Shown: one piece after another, positions 37,001-44,771 of the stretch
Layout of the letters: each line of letters begins with the position of its first letter
How positions within the stretch are numbered: position 1 is the first letter of the stretch
Source of the DNA: Scytonema hofmannii PCC 7110
GTDB lineage: Bacteria > Cyanobacteriota > Cyanobacteriia > Cyanobacteriales > Nostocaceae
Reading direction: 5' to 3'
Length of the DNA: 64,000 nucleotides
NCBI RefSeq assembly: GCF_000346485.2
Contig: NZ_KQ976354.1
Location: 11,568,039-11,632,038, forward strand
The notes under the pieces: generated by a model
The model's database searches: none
What the model was told of the DNA's origin: nothing
What the model saw: the letters and a program-made list of their open reading frames with translations, nothing else
Position numbers and translations under genes: made by a program

Positions 37001-38626
37001 GCGTCCATCTCCATCAAGATCGATAAACTTCAAATTCGGGTTATCCCAATCCACTTTAGGTAAAGACTTAAAGGCAATAAATGGTTCCCAACTTTCCTCA
37101 TGAGTCCGTTCGTAAAAACCGGGAGTTGGACTGCGTAAAGCTACCAAGTCAAGTTGACCATCCCCTGCTAGATCGAGAAATTGTGCGCCATTATTGAGAG
37201 CGATCGCAGGTTGACTGAGGACTAACTCAACTGGAGCAAAGAGTGCTTCAATATGCTTAGAACCATCAATTTGGATGGTATTCACTGGGCTGAGATTGCG
37301 CTTATAAAACCAACTATTACCTTGCTCGGTCAAAATCCCCGACAATCCTTCTCCATCCAAATCGACCCACTGATACCGCACGCCATCCATCCCTTGGGGC
37401 AGATTTTCTAGACTGGCTGGCTCGACTTCACGTACCTTCTCATCAATATTAGCTTCACTGTAAGTAAATTCCACAGGAGGTAAAGATTTCTGAATATAAC
37501 CGCCTTCAGGATTTCGTTTGTATCCCGTCTGCGTTACTGAAAGTAATAATGAGTAAATAGGATTGCGGGCATTGGTAGGATTTTGTTCGTAGGAATAAGT
37601 AAAGTCTAGCGATCGCACCAAACAATCTCGCCCAACATTTGCTTCATTCGGAAAGTGATGAAACATCAACACTCTTTGGCAAAGGCGATAGGTGCGAACT
37701 TCAAAACCAGCCCGACAAGAGGAAAACGGATCGTTGCGAATTGACCACTCTCCAGAGTCATCCGGTTTGGGGTTACTTAAATCGTGTTCTCCGTAGTCAA
37801 ATACCACTTCAAACAGCCAATCTGTCACTGCGACATTAGGCTGAAGCAGACGAGAAACTTGATTTCCATATTTAATTCGCTTCAGATAACGGTTGGCAGA
37901 ACGACTTTCTGAGGTACGATTGTGTTCGCGTGCTTGTGCTGTATCCACACCCTGCGAATTTTCTGCCTTGTATTCGTAGGTGATGGCATTACCCTTATCA
38001 TCGTAGCTTTCACAAATCAGCCAGCTAAAAATATGCGTTGGTTCGCTAGGGTTGGCAATGCGGCTTTCTGTGGTCTTGCCGTACAGCGTCGTAATGTTAT
38101 CTTTGGAGAGCGCTCGCCAGTGAATTTCTCCCGAATCTAATTTTGTCCAGCGTTCAATTCGTGCAAATAGTCCCTCAATCCGAGGACGGTACTTGCGAAT
38201 ACAATACCCATCCCGCAGAGTTTCATCCACCGTCCCATCAGTTTTCAGCACTGGTACCAAATCTTCTGCACCAGAGAGAATAAAGACATCAGACTCCTCT
38301 AAATCTTGATAGCGGGGCAAACCTTTATCTGTTTTGCGTGTAATTGAAGGGAGGGACAAGTTCCAACCAAAACCAAATACGCCATTACCAGCACCCGAAT
38401 CATAAGAAAGCGAAAGCTGGGGAGCAAATTCAGAGCGACTGGGAGTAGTAGCTATAGGCACACTCACGGAGCCAGTTCCAGTCACGGGGTTGGCTGCAAA
38501 CTTTTCACCCATACCTTTAATAGCACCGCCCCCCTTGGGTAAAGAGACAGCCTGGGGAGGTGCAAAATAGTTTTTATCCTGCTCTGTAGTTTGGTTTTTA
38601 TCATTTTGGCTTGGGCGATCGAGCAT
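31013..38626 (-). CDS. fused TcB-TcC toxin shell with C-terminal cargo domain
   Basis: The 2537-aa protein begins with an SpvB/TcB domain (SLPKGGGAIKGMGEKFAANP, LSYDSGAGNGVFGFGWNLSL), then FG-GAP-type units (FIDLDGDGRSDIL, ADMSGDGLTDIVR) at about residues 410-680. TcB middle segments and a long Rhs/YD region (YDALNRPV) follow, ending in the Rhs core RYTGKERDEESGLYYHGVRY near 2175 and ALDPDGG near 2215, where TcC self-cleaves to free its cargo. The last 320 residues hold three glycine-rich hydrophobic stretches, a poly-Pro linker and a terminal domain with ISHAVITSGKPVLAAGEAD and SGHFLYG that I cannot assign. The shell would encapsulate this cargo until TcA injects it. tcB and tcC are separate genes in Photorhabdus; here they are one. 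Confidence 0.9.
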   Translation of the reverse strand: MLDRPSQNDKNQTTEQDKNYFAPPQAVSLPKGGGAIKGMGEKFAANPVTGTGSVSVPIATTPSRSEFAPQLSLSYDSGAGNGVFGFGWNLSLPSITRKTDKGLPRYQDLEESDVFILSGAEDLVPVLKTDGTVDETLRDGYCIRKYRPRIEGLFARIERWTKLDSGEIHWRALSKDNITTLYGKTTESRIANPSEPTHIFSWLICESYDDKGNAITYEYKAENSQGVDTAQAREHNRTSESRSANRYLKRIKYGNQVSRLLQPNVAVTDWLFEVVFDYGEHDLSNPKPDDSGEWSIRNDPFSSCRAGFEVRTYRLCQRVLMFHHFPNEANVGRDCLVRSLDFTYSYEQNPTNARNPIYSLLLSVTQTGYKRNPEGGYIQKSLPPVEFTYSEANIDEKVREVEPASLENLPQGMDGVRYQWVDLDGEGLSGILTEQGNSWFYKRNLSPVNTIQIDGSKHIEALFAPVELVLSQPAIALNNGAQFLDLAGDGQLDLVALRSPTPGFYERTHEESWEPFIAFKSLPKVDWDNPNLKFIDLDGDGRSDILITEDDCFVWHPSLAEDGFGAAERVHQPWDEEKGPRIVFFDSTQSIYLADMSGDGLTDIVRIRNGEVCYWSNLGYGRFGAKVTMDNAPWFDAPDLFDRRRIVLADIDGSGTTDILYLSGEGVQVYFNQSGNSWAAKRVLKGFPAIDSIVSVTALDLLGNGTACLVWSSPLLGSTTRVMRYIDLMGGQKPHLLIKTANNLGAETVVQYAPSTKFYLQDKLAGQPWITKLPFPVHVVERVETYDRISRNRFVTRYAYHHGYFDGVEREFRGFGMVEQWDTEEIGTIQSGEVSSDTTNLDVASFVPPIHTKTWFHNGAYLERDKISHLFVREYYQGDVLATLLPDTLLPKGLTLEEEREACRALKGSILRQEIYADDETEKSQHPYSVSEQNYTIERVQSKSVNRHAVFFVHPRETINYQYERNPVDPRVGHQVILQVDEYGNVLKSVEIGYGRRHSLLQDSEERVKQTQTLVIYNENRFTNAVQEDDDYRTPLPYESHSYELTGHGYCESDRPSLVDLLHAVQTATPLEYQMQPDGSLQKRLIEKVRTLYRKNDLSNALPLGVLESLALPYESYKLAFTSDLLAQVYGDRVTDEMLTEGGYIHSEDDSNWWIPSGRVFHHPELNASSSQELALAQEHFFLPHRFEDPFQNSTKVEYDSYDLLVTTTRDAVSNEVKAEHDYRVMQPKVTIDPNQNRAEVVFDILGMVAGSAILGKVLEGESDSGDSLDGFATDLSDEQLQAFLQQPRARAQQLLGNATTRTIYDLHRFQNSGQPVFAATIAREQHVNSSEGIDSPVQVTFVYSDGFGREVQTKVQAEPGNAPQRESNTDNPDRPGKLILENGKPKLASTDPRWVGNGRTVYNNKGKSIKQYEPFFSSTHLYESEPEMVMAGVTPILFYDPAERVVATLHPNHTFEKVVFDPWQQTTWDVNDTVLIADPKTDEDVGSFFERLPETDYLPTWYNLRTDPTKALKEWSDVDREGRAYPENAQIRTAEKSAAKKAAKHASTPTVAHLDSLGRTFLTIADNGDAGKYETRVELDIEGNQRSVMDARGRNVMTYDYDILGGRIHQVSMDAGERWILNDVMGKSIYGWDSRGHRLHHQYDALRRPTRLYVYKNLVTRLAEQIVYGEEQPNDIQLNLRGKAYQQFDGAGIVTSENYDFKGNLLSARRQFLQNYKDDVDWLEFPELESGSFSSSTTYDALNRPVILTTPDRSVIRPTYNEANLLNAIDANLQGKQENNEAIWTAFVKNINYNEKGQREIIEYGNNTQTSYEYDPKTFRLIHLLTTRSTERARLQDLRYTYDPSGNITQIIDNAQQDIYFNNQVVSPTANYVYDAIYQLIAADGREHIGQVTTPQPTWDDKFWVNLPHPNDGQAMRRYSEEYQYDAVGNIEQVIHYLGSLSNSTECTGAVAWKRTYAYDEPNEIPQNNRLTSTTVGTTVAGTIHEQYTYDAHGNMIAMPHLAEMNWDFKDQLQRVDLGGGGTAYYVYDAAGKRVRKVIERQNGTCQKERFYLDGVEVYREYDGSGETVTLERETLHILDDKQRIAVIETRTQGNDGSLIQLIRFQLSNHLSSATLELDVQGSIISYEEYYPFGSTSYQSSRSAAEVGLKRYRYTGKERDEESGLYYHGVRYYAPWLARWTSVDPAIVSGQGGQRFDQSYQYVENRPLIALDPDGGIIWFAVAGIVAIASLTIVSDANAPENEEQARNAKPSISEFEFATRTAVIGASWFTGGSAANIILKGTGSKILAGMGGGVVSGVGAPADLLVSDLFRGEMSSASDYGERTLFGIGGGLVLGGLFGAGSRVLFGPAKPPPGGFGWDNVFGKPPVPPPPPLKIWQDFLPQAEKRLADAYSKYGGRGVLNIAPRSFPNQQSELLAQELEVAQSLGVRPVRPSDPGFEEIANSGRIKWAVSEEGELLTVPHTVEGQEISHAVITSGKPVLAAGEADIAVGGGVRFGTEITPRSGHFLYGVDEATNTSILEIGRTFFKKFGIEFPK

Positions 38627-39582
38627 AAATCTATCCCTTTGAAATTATTGAAACTGGATTTAATCAATGGCCAATTCCCATGTCTGACATGAATGAATCT
38701 CAGGAAAGGCAACCAAATACTTGTTAAAAATATTTTCATCTCTCGCCTTCAAAAACTTCGTCAAACAAACAAATATAAATATATATTTCCCAAATAGAAC
38801 AATTAAAAATTTTGCTTCAAAAATTTTTAAGCTTTACACAAATTAGGGAATGAATTATCGACATCTATAAATACTGATTATCTTGAGCTTGGATAAACTC
38901 AATTGATGTCAACAAAGCTGGCAAAAGCCAGTATTGTTGCAATAAGCAATCAGCATTTTATTTGTAGAAACGAGAGAATCATTTCACAATGTGCAATGCT
39001 CAACAACAACAATAATAGTTGGTTTATTTATGCCCAATTGGCTTATTCAGAGACTTTTGCCGAGCATATTTACTTACTTGCTTGTTTCTCATCAAATACA
39101 GTAGATGAAACTAAAAAATAATTAACCCTGAAGGAAATACTTTTATGTATCTATGTTTGATTTTGCAGCAAATTATTGGATATCAACTTCATTGTTCAAA
39201 AATATTTACAATATTTACAGTTAGGCGATAACACTAATCCTATAAGCTTGTTTCTACTATCGTTGTTTTAACGATTAAATAATATCCTGAAAATTTAAAC
39301 AAAATACATTCCTCCATTGTGTTATCTTATACACAATACACTTCACTTGATTTTGAACGCTGAGCAGGTGTCGATAAGCTTGAACACAAAAACAATTAAA
39401 TCTTGTTATTTAAGTACTACAAAACATTTCTGTAATTTTCAGGTACCCTCTGGGGTACTTTTTGCTTGCATTAAGTAGCCATCATGAAATGCGTACACTG
39501 GATCTGATGAAATTAGGCAATGGGCAAGAGGCTTTGCAACAAGAGACTGTGGGTTTACACTTATAATGTGCTAGGAGGTCAT
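38627..39582. other. AT-rich gene-free gap between divergent genes
   Basis: About 950 bases between the start of the TcB-TcC gene (minus strand) and the dehydratase (plus strand). No gene is supported; a 71-codon frame at 38906-39121 lacks a ribosome site and has biased composition. The toxin operon promoter should lie in the first few hundred bases, and the dehydratase leader is near the other end. A terminator-like hairpin sits at 39441. Confidence 0.6.
39441..39463 (+). terminator. possible rho-independent terminator or attenuator
   Basis: AGGTACCC, loop TCTG, GGGTACT, then five T. The stem is short (six to seven pairs). No gene ends just upstream, so it may stop a small unseen transcript or act as an attenuator in the dehydratase leader, 120 bases before the start. 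Confidence 0.5.
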
Positions 39583-40545
39583 ATGTCACAGCATCTTGCC
39601 GTCACCATAACTGATGTAGAAGCCGCAGCCAAACGGTTGGCTGGTGTTGCTCACCGCACCCCCGTTCTGACCTCAAGAACTGTGAGCGATCGCACTCACT
39701 CTCAGGTATTCTTTAAATGCGAAAACTTTCAACGCACGGGGTCATTTAAGTTTAGAGGTGCATACAACGCCTTATCACAATTACCAAAAGAACAGAAACA
39801 AAAAGGTGTACTCACCTTTTCATCTGGAAATCACGCTCAAGGAATAGCACTCGCCGGACAACTCCTCAAAATTCCTACCACAGTCGCCATGCCAGATGAC
39901 GCCCCATCTGTTAAACTAGACGCCACTCGCGGTTATGGTGCTGAGGTAATTTTGTATAATCGCAAGCAAACCAACAGAGAAGAATTAGCCCACAATCTAC
40001 TAAAAGAAAAGGCGCTGACACTAATTCCTCCCTACGATCATCCTCATATCGTAGCGGGACAAGGTACAGCAGCCAAAGAACTCATTGAGGAAGTTGGTGA
40101 ACTAGACTTACTGTTAGTGTGTTGCGGTGGTGGCGGTTTACTCTCAGGTTGCGCTGTTGCAACCAAAGCAGCTTTACCCAATTGTCGGATCATTGGAGTA
40201 GAACCAGCCCTTGCTGACGATGCAACACGTTCCTTTCACACCAAAACTTTGCAAACAGTAGACAATCCCGATACCATTGCTGATGGTGCGCGTACTCCTT
40301 CTCTAGGGAAAATTACTTTCCCATTGGTACTGCATTACGTTGATGATATGGTCACCGTATCTGAGGAAGCTATTGTTCGCACCATGTTCTTTTTATGGGA
40401 ACGTCTCAAAATTGTCGTTGAACCAACTGGAGTCCTAGCCGCCGCAGCTTTATTGGAAGGTGTTGTGAAAGCACCAGGGGCTAGAGTTGGCGTAATTATT
40501 ACTGGTGGTAACGTAGATTTAAAATCAGTGACCAGTCATCAGTGA
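39583..40545 (+). CDS. threonine/serine dehydratase family (PLP fold type II)
   Basis: The 320-aa protein from ATG 39583, preceded by a perfect AGGAGGT ribosome site; an in-frame start at 39520 lacks one. It shows ENFQRTGSFKFRGAYNAL with Lys56 as the pyridoxal-phosphate Schiff base, SSGNHAQGIAL, and the phosphate-binding loop CCGGGGLLSG. Only the catalytic domain is present, with no C-terminal ACT regulatory domain, so it is the catabolic dehydratase/serine racemase/3-hydroxyaspartate ammonia-lyase type rather than feedback-controlled IlvA. The last codons (SVTSHQ) run into the CAGTGAC repeat array. Substrate not certain. Confidence 0.88.
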   Translation: MSQHLAVTITDVEAAAKRLAGVAHRTPVLTSRTVSDRTHSQVFFKCENFQRTGSFKFRGAYNALSQLPKEQKQKGVLTFSSGNHAQGIALAGQLLKIPTTVAMPDDAPSVKLDATRGYGAEVILYNRKQTNREELAHNLLKEKALTLIPPYDHPHIVAGQGTAAKELIEEVGELDLLLVCCGGGGLLSGCAVATKAALPNCRIIGVEPALADDATRSFHTKTLQTVDNPDTIADGARTPSLGKITFPLVLHYVDDMVTVSEEAIVRTMFFLWERLKIVVEPTGVLAAAALLEGVVKAPGARVGVIITGGNVDLKSVTSHQ

Positions 40546-40746
40546 CCAGTGACCAGTGACCAGTGACCAGTAATCAGTGACCAGTTAATCCCCATATTTG
40601 AACAATAGATTTTTTGCACAAATTATAGATTTCATCTGCGTACATCAGCGTTCATCTGCGGTTAATTAACCATGTTTTCCGTAACTATAATTTTAAAACT
40701 TGTACCGCTTTACACTTGGTCACTGGTCACTGGTCACTGGTCACTG
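40526..40746. repeat. inverted pair of heptamer arrays between convergent genes
   Basis: Direct copies of CAGTGAC run over 40526-40585 and reverse copies (GGTCACT) over 40718-40746, facing each other across the gap between the convergent dehydratase and desaturase stops. Together they could fold into a stem of about 28 bases. The first array supplies the dehydratase's last codons and its stop. Between them lies one copy of a GCAGATG-type dispersed repeat (40629-40671). Confidence 0.85.
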
Positions 40747-42258
40747 TTAAGGTAACCAAAACTCTGGTAAAATCGATTTACCAATTTGACGTGCAGTTCT
40801 GTTCGCAATTCTTGCCAGTTGGATGTGAGCCTCATCTACCTCCACAGGTATAATTTGTGCAGGCGAACCCTCTCCCAAATAAGAAACCACTAAATTCGCC
40901 GCTTCCAATCCCGTCACATAAGCCTTTTCCTGCGACCATGAACCATGACGGTTCACAATCCAATCACCACTCATAAACACGTTTTTAAAACTTGTCCTTG
41001 CTGGTAACATATAGCGATAGCTACCAGGAGCAAAGTGAGAAACCGCCTGTGGTAAACGAATCACACTGCGATCGCTAACTTTTGCTTCCCCAAATGCTGG
41101 TACGCAAGTTGTTAAATAACGCTGGACTGTCTGTACAATTTCCTCATTCTCCAACGAAAGAAACTGATTGGCGTGATAAAAATCAACTTCAACAACGGTT
41201 CCCGGTTCGTTACGGTACTCGTCATGCAATGCATTTAAATCAAAAAATGTCCAGCCTGTGGTTGCATCAAATCCAAAACAAGCATTGGAAGGACGCTGAA
41301 TATCAATTTTGCGGTCAAACCACAGCCGAGTTGCGAGAACATCAATTGCTCCTAAATTGCCCACATTGCGGAATTCTTCTCGACTTTGCAAGCTGGGGCT
41401 GTTGGCAAGAATCTTTTTCATACCCGCGATCCCAACAGCAAAAATCACTGCATCGGTATCAAAAACTTCATCTCCACAAACAACCCCTGTTGCTCGATTC
41501 TCACTATCAACCATTAGGTCGGTGACGCGACGGTTTGCCAGTACCTTGGCTCCAGCTTGTTCTATACGTTCTACCCAAGGGCGAAAGATTTTTTCTCCTA
41601 CAGTTCCCCGACACCAAACAACGTCAAAATCTGGTTGATGCGCCAGGATAAAATAGTAAAGCATCCCTATAGCTGCTGCTGCAGAGCATTGTTCCCCAGG
41701 TGCAAACAAGCCCACCAGTAACATGGGTTCAAAAGATTCGCGGTAAAGCCGTGCAGAAACACCAAAATCTTTGAATAATTCGCGGGCTGTCACAAAGTCA
41801 TAACGCCGCCATGCTTCATCGGAATTATCGAAATCGATAACGGCGTAGAGTAAAGGTAGGGCGCTCATGCGATCGATAAGTGGCAAGCGCTTAAACTGGG
41901 TGTAGAGAAAAGTTCCTAAGGGTGTTGGGAGTCGCGGTAAGTTTTGAAAAATCGGTGATTCAACTTCCAATCCCAAGGGTGAATATTGAGACGAACGAGT
42001 CCAAGTGGTAAAAGGGTTAATTTCCAATTCATCGATTAAGGCAAAGATATTCCTATATGGATACCAAAAGCCATGAATACCCGCTTCCACGGAACGTCCT
42101 GCTGCTGTTTTCCAACCTGCGACCAAACCACCTGGATAAGAACCTGCTTCTAAAAGTGTCACGTCATACCCTTGTTTGGCTAAGTGGTAAGTTGCTCCTA
42201 AACCAGCCCATCCCGCACCAACAACTACCACCCGTTTACTATGTGACACTTCTGCCAT
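40747..42258 (-). CDS. FAD-dependent oxidoreductase, carotenoid desaturase-like
   Basis: The 503-aa protein begins with the dinucleotide-binding VVVVGAGWAGLGATYHLAKQ (about residues 9-28), followed by the VTLLEAGSYPGGLVAGW acidic/GG region of amine-oxidase/phytoene-desaturase flavoproteins. The C-terminal FAD-contact region is NVFMSGDWIVNRHGSWSQEK, then AYVTGLEAANLV. This is the arrangement of plant-type phytoene and zeta-carotene desaturases and related cyanobacterial isomerase/desaturase paralogues. It is probably membrane-peripheral and acts on an isoprenoid, but the substrate is uncertain. A GGAGG ribosome site precedes the ATG. A decayed copy of its 3' end lies at 52649-52760. Confidence 0.87.
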   Translation of the reverse strand: MAEVSHSKRVVVVGAGWAGLGATYHLAKQGYDVTLLEAGSYPGGLVAGWKTAAGRSVEAGIHGFWYPYRNIFALIDELEINPFTTWTRSSQYSPLGLEVESPIFQNLPRLPTPLGTFLYTQFKRLPLIDRMSALPLLYAVIDFDNSDEAWRRYDFVTARELFKDFGVSARLYRESFEPMLLVGLFAPGEQCSAAAAIGMLYYFILAHQPDFDVVWCRGTVGEKIFRPWVERIEQAGAKVLANRRVTDLMVDSENRATGVVCGDEVFDTDAVIFAVGIAGMKKILANSPSLQSREEFRNVGNLGAIDVLATRLWFDRKIDIQRPSNACFGFDATTGWTFFDLNALHDEYRNEPGTVVEVDFYHANQFLSLENEEIVQTVQRYLTTCVPAFGEAKVSDRSVIRLPQAVSHFAPGSYRYMLPARTSFKNVFMSGDWIVNRHGSWSQEKAYVTGLEAANLVVSYLGEGSPAQIIPVEVDEAHIQLARIANRTARQIGKSILPEFWLP

Positions 42259-42451
42259 ACTAGCCTCCGTTTATGTCTATTATCCAATATAAAATTTTCA
42301 GGTGGGCTGTGGTAGGTTTAATTTTTTTTAGTGAAATATACTGACAAACAAAATTGAGTTCAAAAGAAATCGCTAAAAAAACAGTTGCGGGTAATCTTGG
42401 CTTCGGAGTATAACCAAGAACATATTCATCCTTTGGTTAGGAGCAGTCAGA

Positions 42452-43354
42452 ATGAATTCATCAGTAAATGCTAAAGCCACTCTCAATGACTTTCAAGTTA
42501 GAGATGGCATTTATTTTCCCAAAGACTACGAAGATTTGAACAGTACAGAGCAAAAACAAAGATGGGACAGAATTGGGAAAACTTACTACGGCTCTCAAAA
42601 AATTGAACAAGCTGAGGAGACATCGCCACTGAAACAAGATTACACTCTCCTCACCGGAAGACCTGGAGAGACTTGGAATAAGTTTCCGCTCAATAAATCA
42701 GTTGATTCTATTCTTGAGATTGGTTGCGGTTACGGGAGAATTCCATTGTTTTTATCAAAAGATAAGAACTTGCAATGCCAGAAATATTACGGTATTGATA
42801 TTTCAGAGCCTCTACTGCGCCGTTTACTAAAGTGTAAGCAGGAGTATGATTTTTTTCCTGGAGCAGAATTTTTTATTATTTGTGCCTCGGCTGAACTGTT
42901 ACCTCTAGAAGATAATTCTGTAGACTTAATCATTTCTAACTGTGTATTTATGCATATACCAGAGGTACAAATTAGAACCCTTATGGTAGAAATGTCTCGC
43001 GTCCTCAAGCCCGGAGGAACTTTTGTTTTCAATCATTCTTTCCACAATAAAGCTTGCCCATCCCATAAAATCCACAATGTTGTGAGAAAGTTAAGTCCTG
43101 TCAAAAACGCAGTGTATCTCAAACAATACTCTGCAGATGAAATTACAGCGATGTTAGATGCTTCTGGGATAAAAGCGAAGTGTCCGCAATATATTGTCGA
43201 ACCAACACAAGAGTATGCTATTGTTCCAGAAACAATCAAAGGTATCCGAGTGCCTTTTTCTAAAGCAATCAACAGTCGTTTAAAACCTTCATCGGCTTCT
43301 ATGAAAGAAACTTTTGCTTACGGCTTTAATGCTTATAGTACTCAACTAGTTTAA
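42452..43354 (+). CDS. class I SAM-dependent methyltransferase
   Basis: The 300-aa protein has motif I SILEIGCGYGRIPLFLS near residue 89-105, an acidic motif II at YGIDISEPLLRRLL, and DLIISNCVFMHIPE near 166 as the post-III region (type 11 methyltransferase). LKPGGTFVFNHSF follows near residue 186. It binds S-adenosylmethionine and methylates a small molecule or glycan; the substrate is unknown. An AGGAG ribosome site ends 8 bases before the ATG. It is divergent from the desaturase gene (193-base gap), so the two might be co-regulated. Confidence 0.9.
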   Translation: MNSSVNAKATLNDFQVRDGIYFPKDYEDLNSTEQKQRWDRIGKTYYGSQKIEQAEETSPLKQDYTLLTGRPGETWNKFPLNKSVDSILEIGCGYGRIPLFLSKDKNLQCQKYYGIDISEPLLRRLLKCKQEYDFFPGAEFFIICASAELLPLEDNSVDLIISNCVFMHIPEVQIRTLMVEMSRVLKPGGTFVFNHSFHNKACPSHKIHNVVRKLSPVKNAVYLKQYSADEITAMLDASGIKAKCPQYIVEPTQEYAIVPETIKGIRVPFSKAINSRLKPSSASMKETFAYGFNAYSTQLV

Positions 43355-43404
43355 AGGCTTTCAAATCAAACGATAGCCTTCTTGTAAAAGTTCAAAAAAT
43401 GAGT

Positions 43405-43446
43405 AATTAACCGCAGATGCACGCAGATGCACGCAGATGAAATCTG
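43405..43446. repeat. GCAGATG dispersed repeat (inverted relative to 40629-40671)
   Basis: TTAACCGCAGATGCACGCAGATG, repeated units ending ATGAAATCTGC. The complement occurs at 40629-40671, so two copies in opposite orientation flank the desaturase-methyltransferase block. Confidence 0.75.
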
Positions 43447-43452
43447 CCTACA

Positions 43453-43550
43453 TATCTTGTGGTGCGGGCATCTTGCCCGCCATTATACAAGAATGGGCAT
43501 CTTGCCCGTCATTATACAAGAACAGGCAAGGATGCCCGTCCCACAAGATA
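43453..43550. repeat. MITE-like element with terminal inverted repeats
   Basis: A 98-base segment with ends TATCTTGTGG and CCACAAGATA, inner GCGGGCATCTTGCCCGCC and GGGCATCTTGCCCGTC hairpins, and two direct copies of CATTATACAAGAA. It has no coding capacity and looks like a small non-autonomous repeat. A related segment is at 9862-9925. Confidence 0.72.
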
Positions 43551-43637
43551 GTAGAATTTTTCTTTGACAGTTTTCTTATTCATAGAGCTAATTCTCGAAC
43601 AATAATGCCTTCTTTAAAAATTGCTAACTACCACTCA

Positions 43638-44771
43638 TCAATCTAACAGGTCTTCTGCGAGATTGTTGAATTTTAAAGAAGCATTGTGAAATGGCAAGAC
43701 GGGGAGGCGAAATGCAAAAATTGCACCGTGAGGACTGCGATTTTCTGCCCAGATTGTACCCCCATGGGCTGCAATTATCTGACGAGTTAAATATAACCCC
43801 AATCCCGAACCTTTTGCATGACGATCGCTGTGTCCTTGATAAAATCGCTCAAACAGATGTGGTAGTTCTTCTGGGGTAATTCCCGCCCCGGTATCCATGA
43901 CTTTAGCCGTTTGATAAGAAGAACCAGGTTCCAGCACAACTTCTATTTTGCCACCTCTAGGAGTGTGGTTAATGGCATTGGTGAGAAGATTGGTGAAAAC
44001 TCGTTGCAACTGGAAAGCATCTCCTTCAACCCAGAGGTACTTGCGAAAGTCTGATTCCCCATAGTTAAATGTAATGTAAACTCGACGACTAGAAGCTAGC
44101 CCAATCAAGGTTGTGGCGGCTTCCTCCGCAATGACAACCAAATTAACTGGTGCCAACTCTAACTTTAACCCCTCTAGGTCGTTACGATAAACATCTAAAA
44201 GCGTTTCTACCATTTGTAAACTGGTTTGATGACTGCGAATCATGGTAGCGATGACTTTCTTTTGTGCGGAAACCACAGGACCAAAATTTTCTCGCTCCAA
44301 TGCTTGCAAGGTTTCAATTGCCCCAAGTAAGGGAGTTTTTAGGTCGTGGGTTAAAGTAGAAGCAAAGTCTTCTCGCACGCTAGCTAGTTTTTCTTGAGCT
44401 TGAAGTTTTGCTTGTTGTTGTAAGAGGACTTTTTGGTAAACTCGGTTGCGATCGCTCAGAATACTAGTGACCACGAGTGCTACGATAGCAATTAATCTGC
44501 TTGCAATTGTGGAGAAGCTCACAACGTCGTTCCCCGGAACCCAAATGTTGACCATCGTAAGAAAACACGCCGCCAGAGTGACTTGTATTGTTGCCATTCG
44601 ATTGAAGCGAGGATTTGCCAATAGAATAGGCGCAATGTAGAGGTAACCGAATACGTAGTCTGGCGGAGTTACAAACTCTAGCAGCCCAACAATAGCAAAC
44701 ATCGCAACAATGAGACAGAATGTACGCCAACGAGGGTCTGTGACATAAATAGCAAGTTTAAAAGGTACCAT
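43638..44771 (-). CDS. membrane-anchored sensor histidine kinase
   Basis: The 377-aa protein has about four N-terminal membrane helices (residues 18-34, 41-52, 60-78, 86-106) with no large external sensor loop, then a coiled linker (KVLLQQQAKLQAQEKLA). The dimerisation/phosphoacceptor helix is FASTLTHDLKTPLLG with His142. The ATPase domain has QRVFTNLLTNAINHTP (N box), DTGAGI, LFERFYQG and GSGLGLYL (G box). It autophosphorylates and passes phosphate to an unseen response regulator. It is divergent from the kdp operon, whose KdpD lacks a kinase domain, so it might supply the missing kinase. That link is inference. Confidence 0.92.
   Translation of the reverse strand: MVPFKLAIYVTDPRWRTFCLIVAMFAIVGLLEFVTPPDYVFGYLYIAPILLANPRFNRMATIQVTLAACFLTMVNIWVPGNDVVSFSTIASRLIAIVALVVTSILSDRNRVYQKVLLQQQAKLQAQEKLASVREDFASTLTHDLKTPLLGAIETLQALERENFGPVVSAQKKVIATMIRSHQTSLQMVETLLDVYRNDLEGLKLELAPVNLVVIAEEAATTLIGLASSRRVYITFNYGESDFRKYLWVEGDAFQLQRVFTNLLTNAINHTPRGGKIEVVLEPGSSYQTAKVMDTGAGITPEELPHLFERFYQGHSDRHAKGSGLGLYLTRQIIAAHGGTIWAENRSPHGAIFAFRLPVLPFHNASLKFNNLAEDLLD

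Noticed and set aside
38906..39121. 71-codon frame in the gap upstream of the dehydratase
   Set aside because: No ribosome site, runs of Asn, no recognisable features. Kept as part of the gene-free gap.
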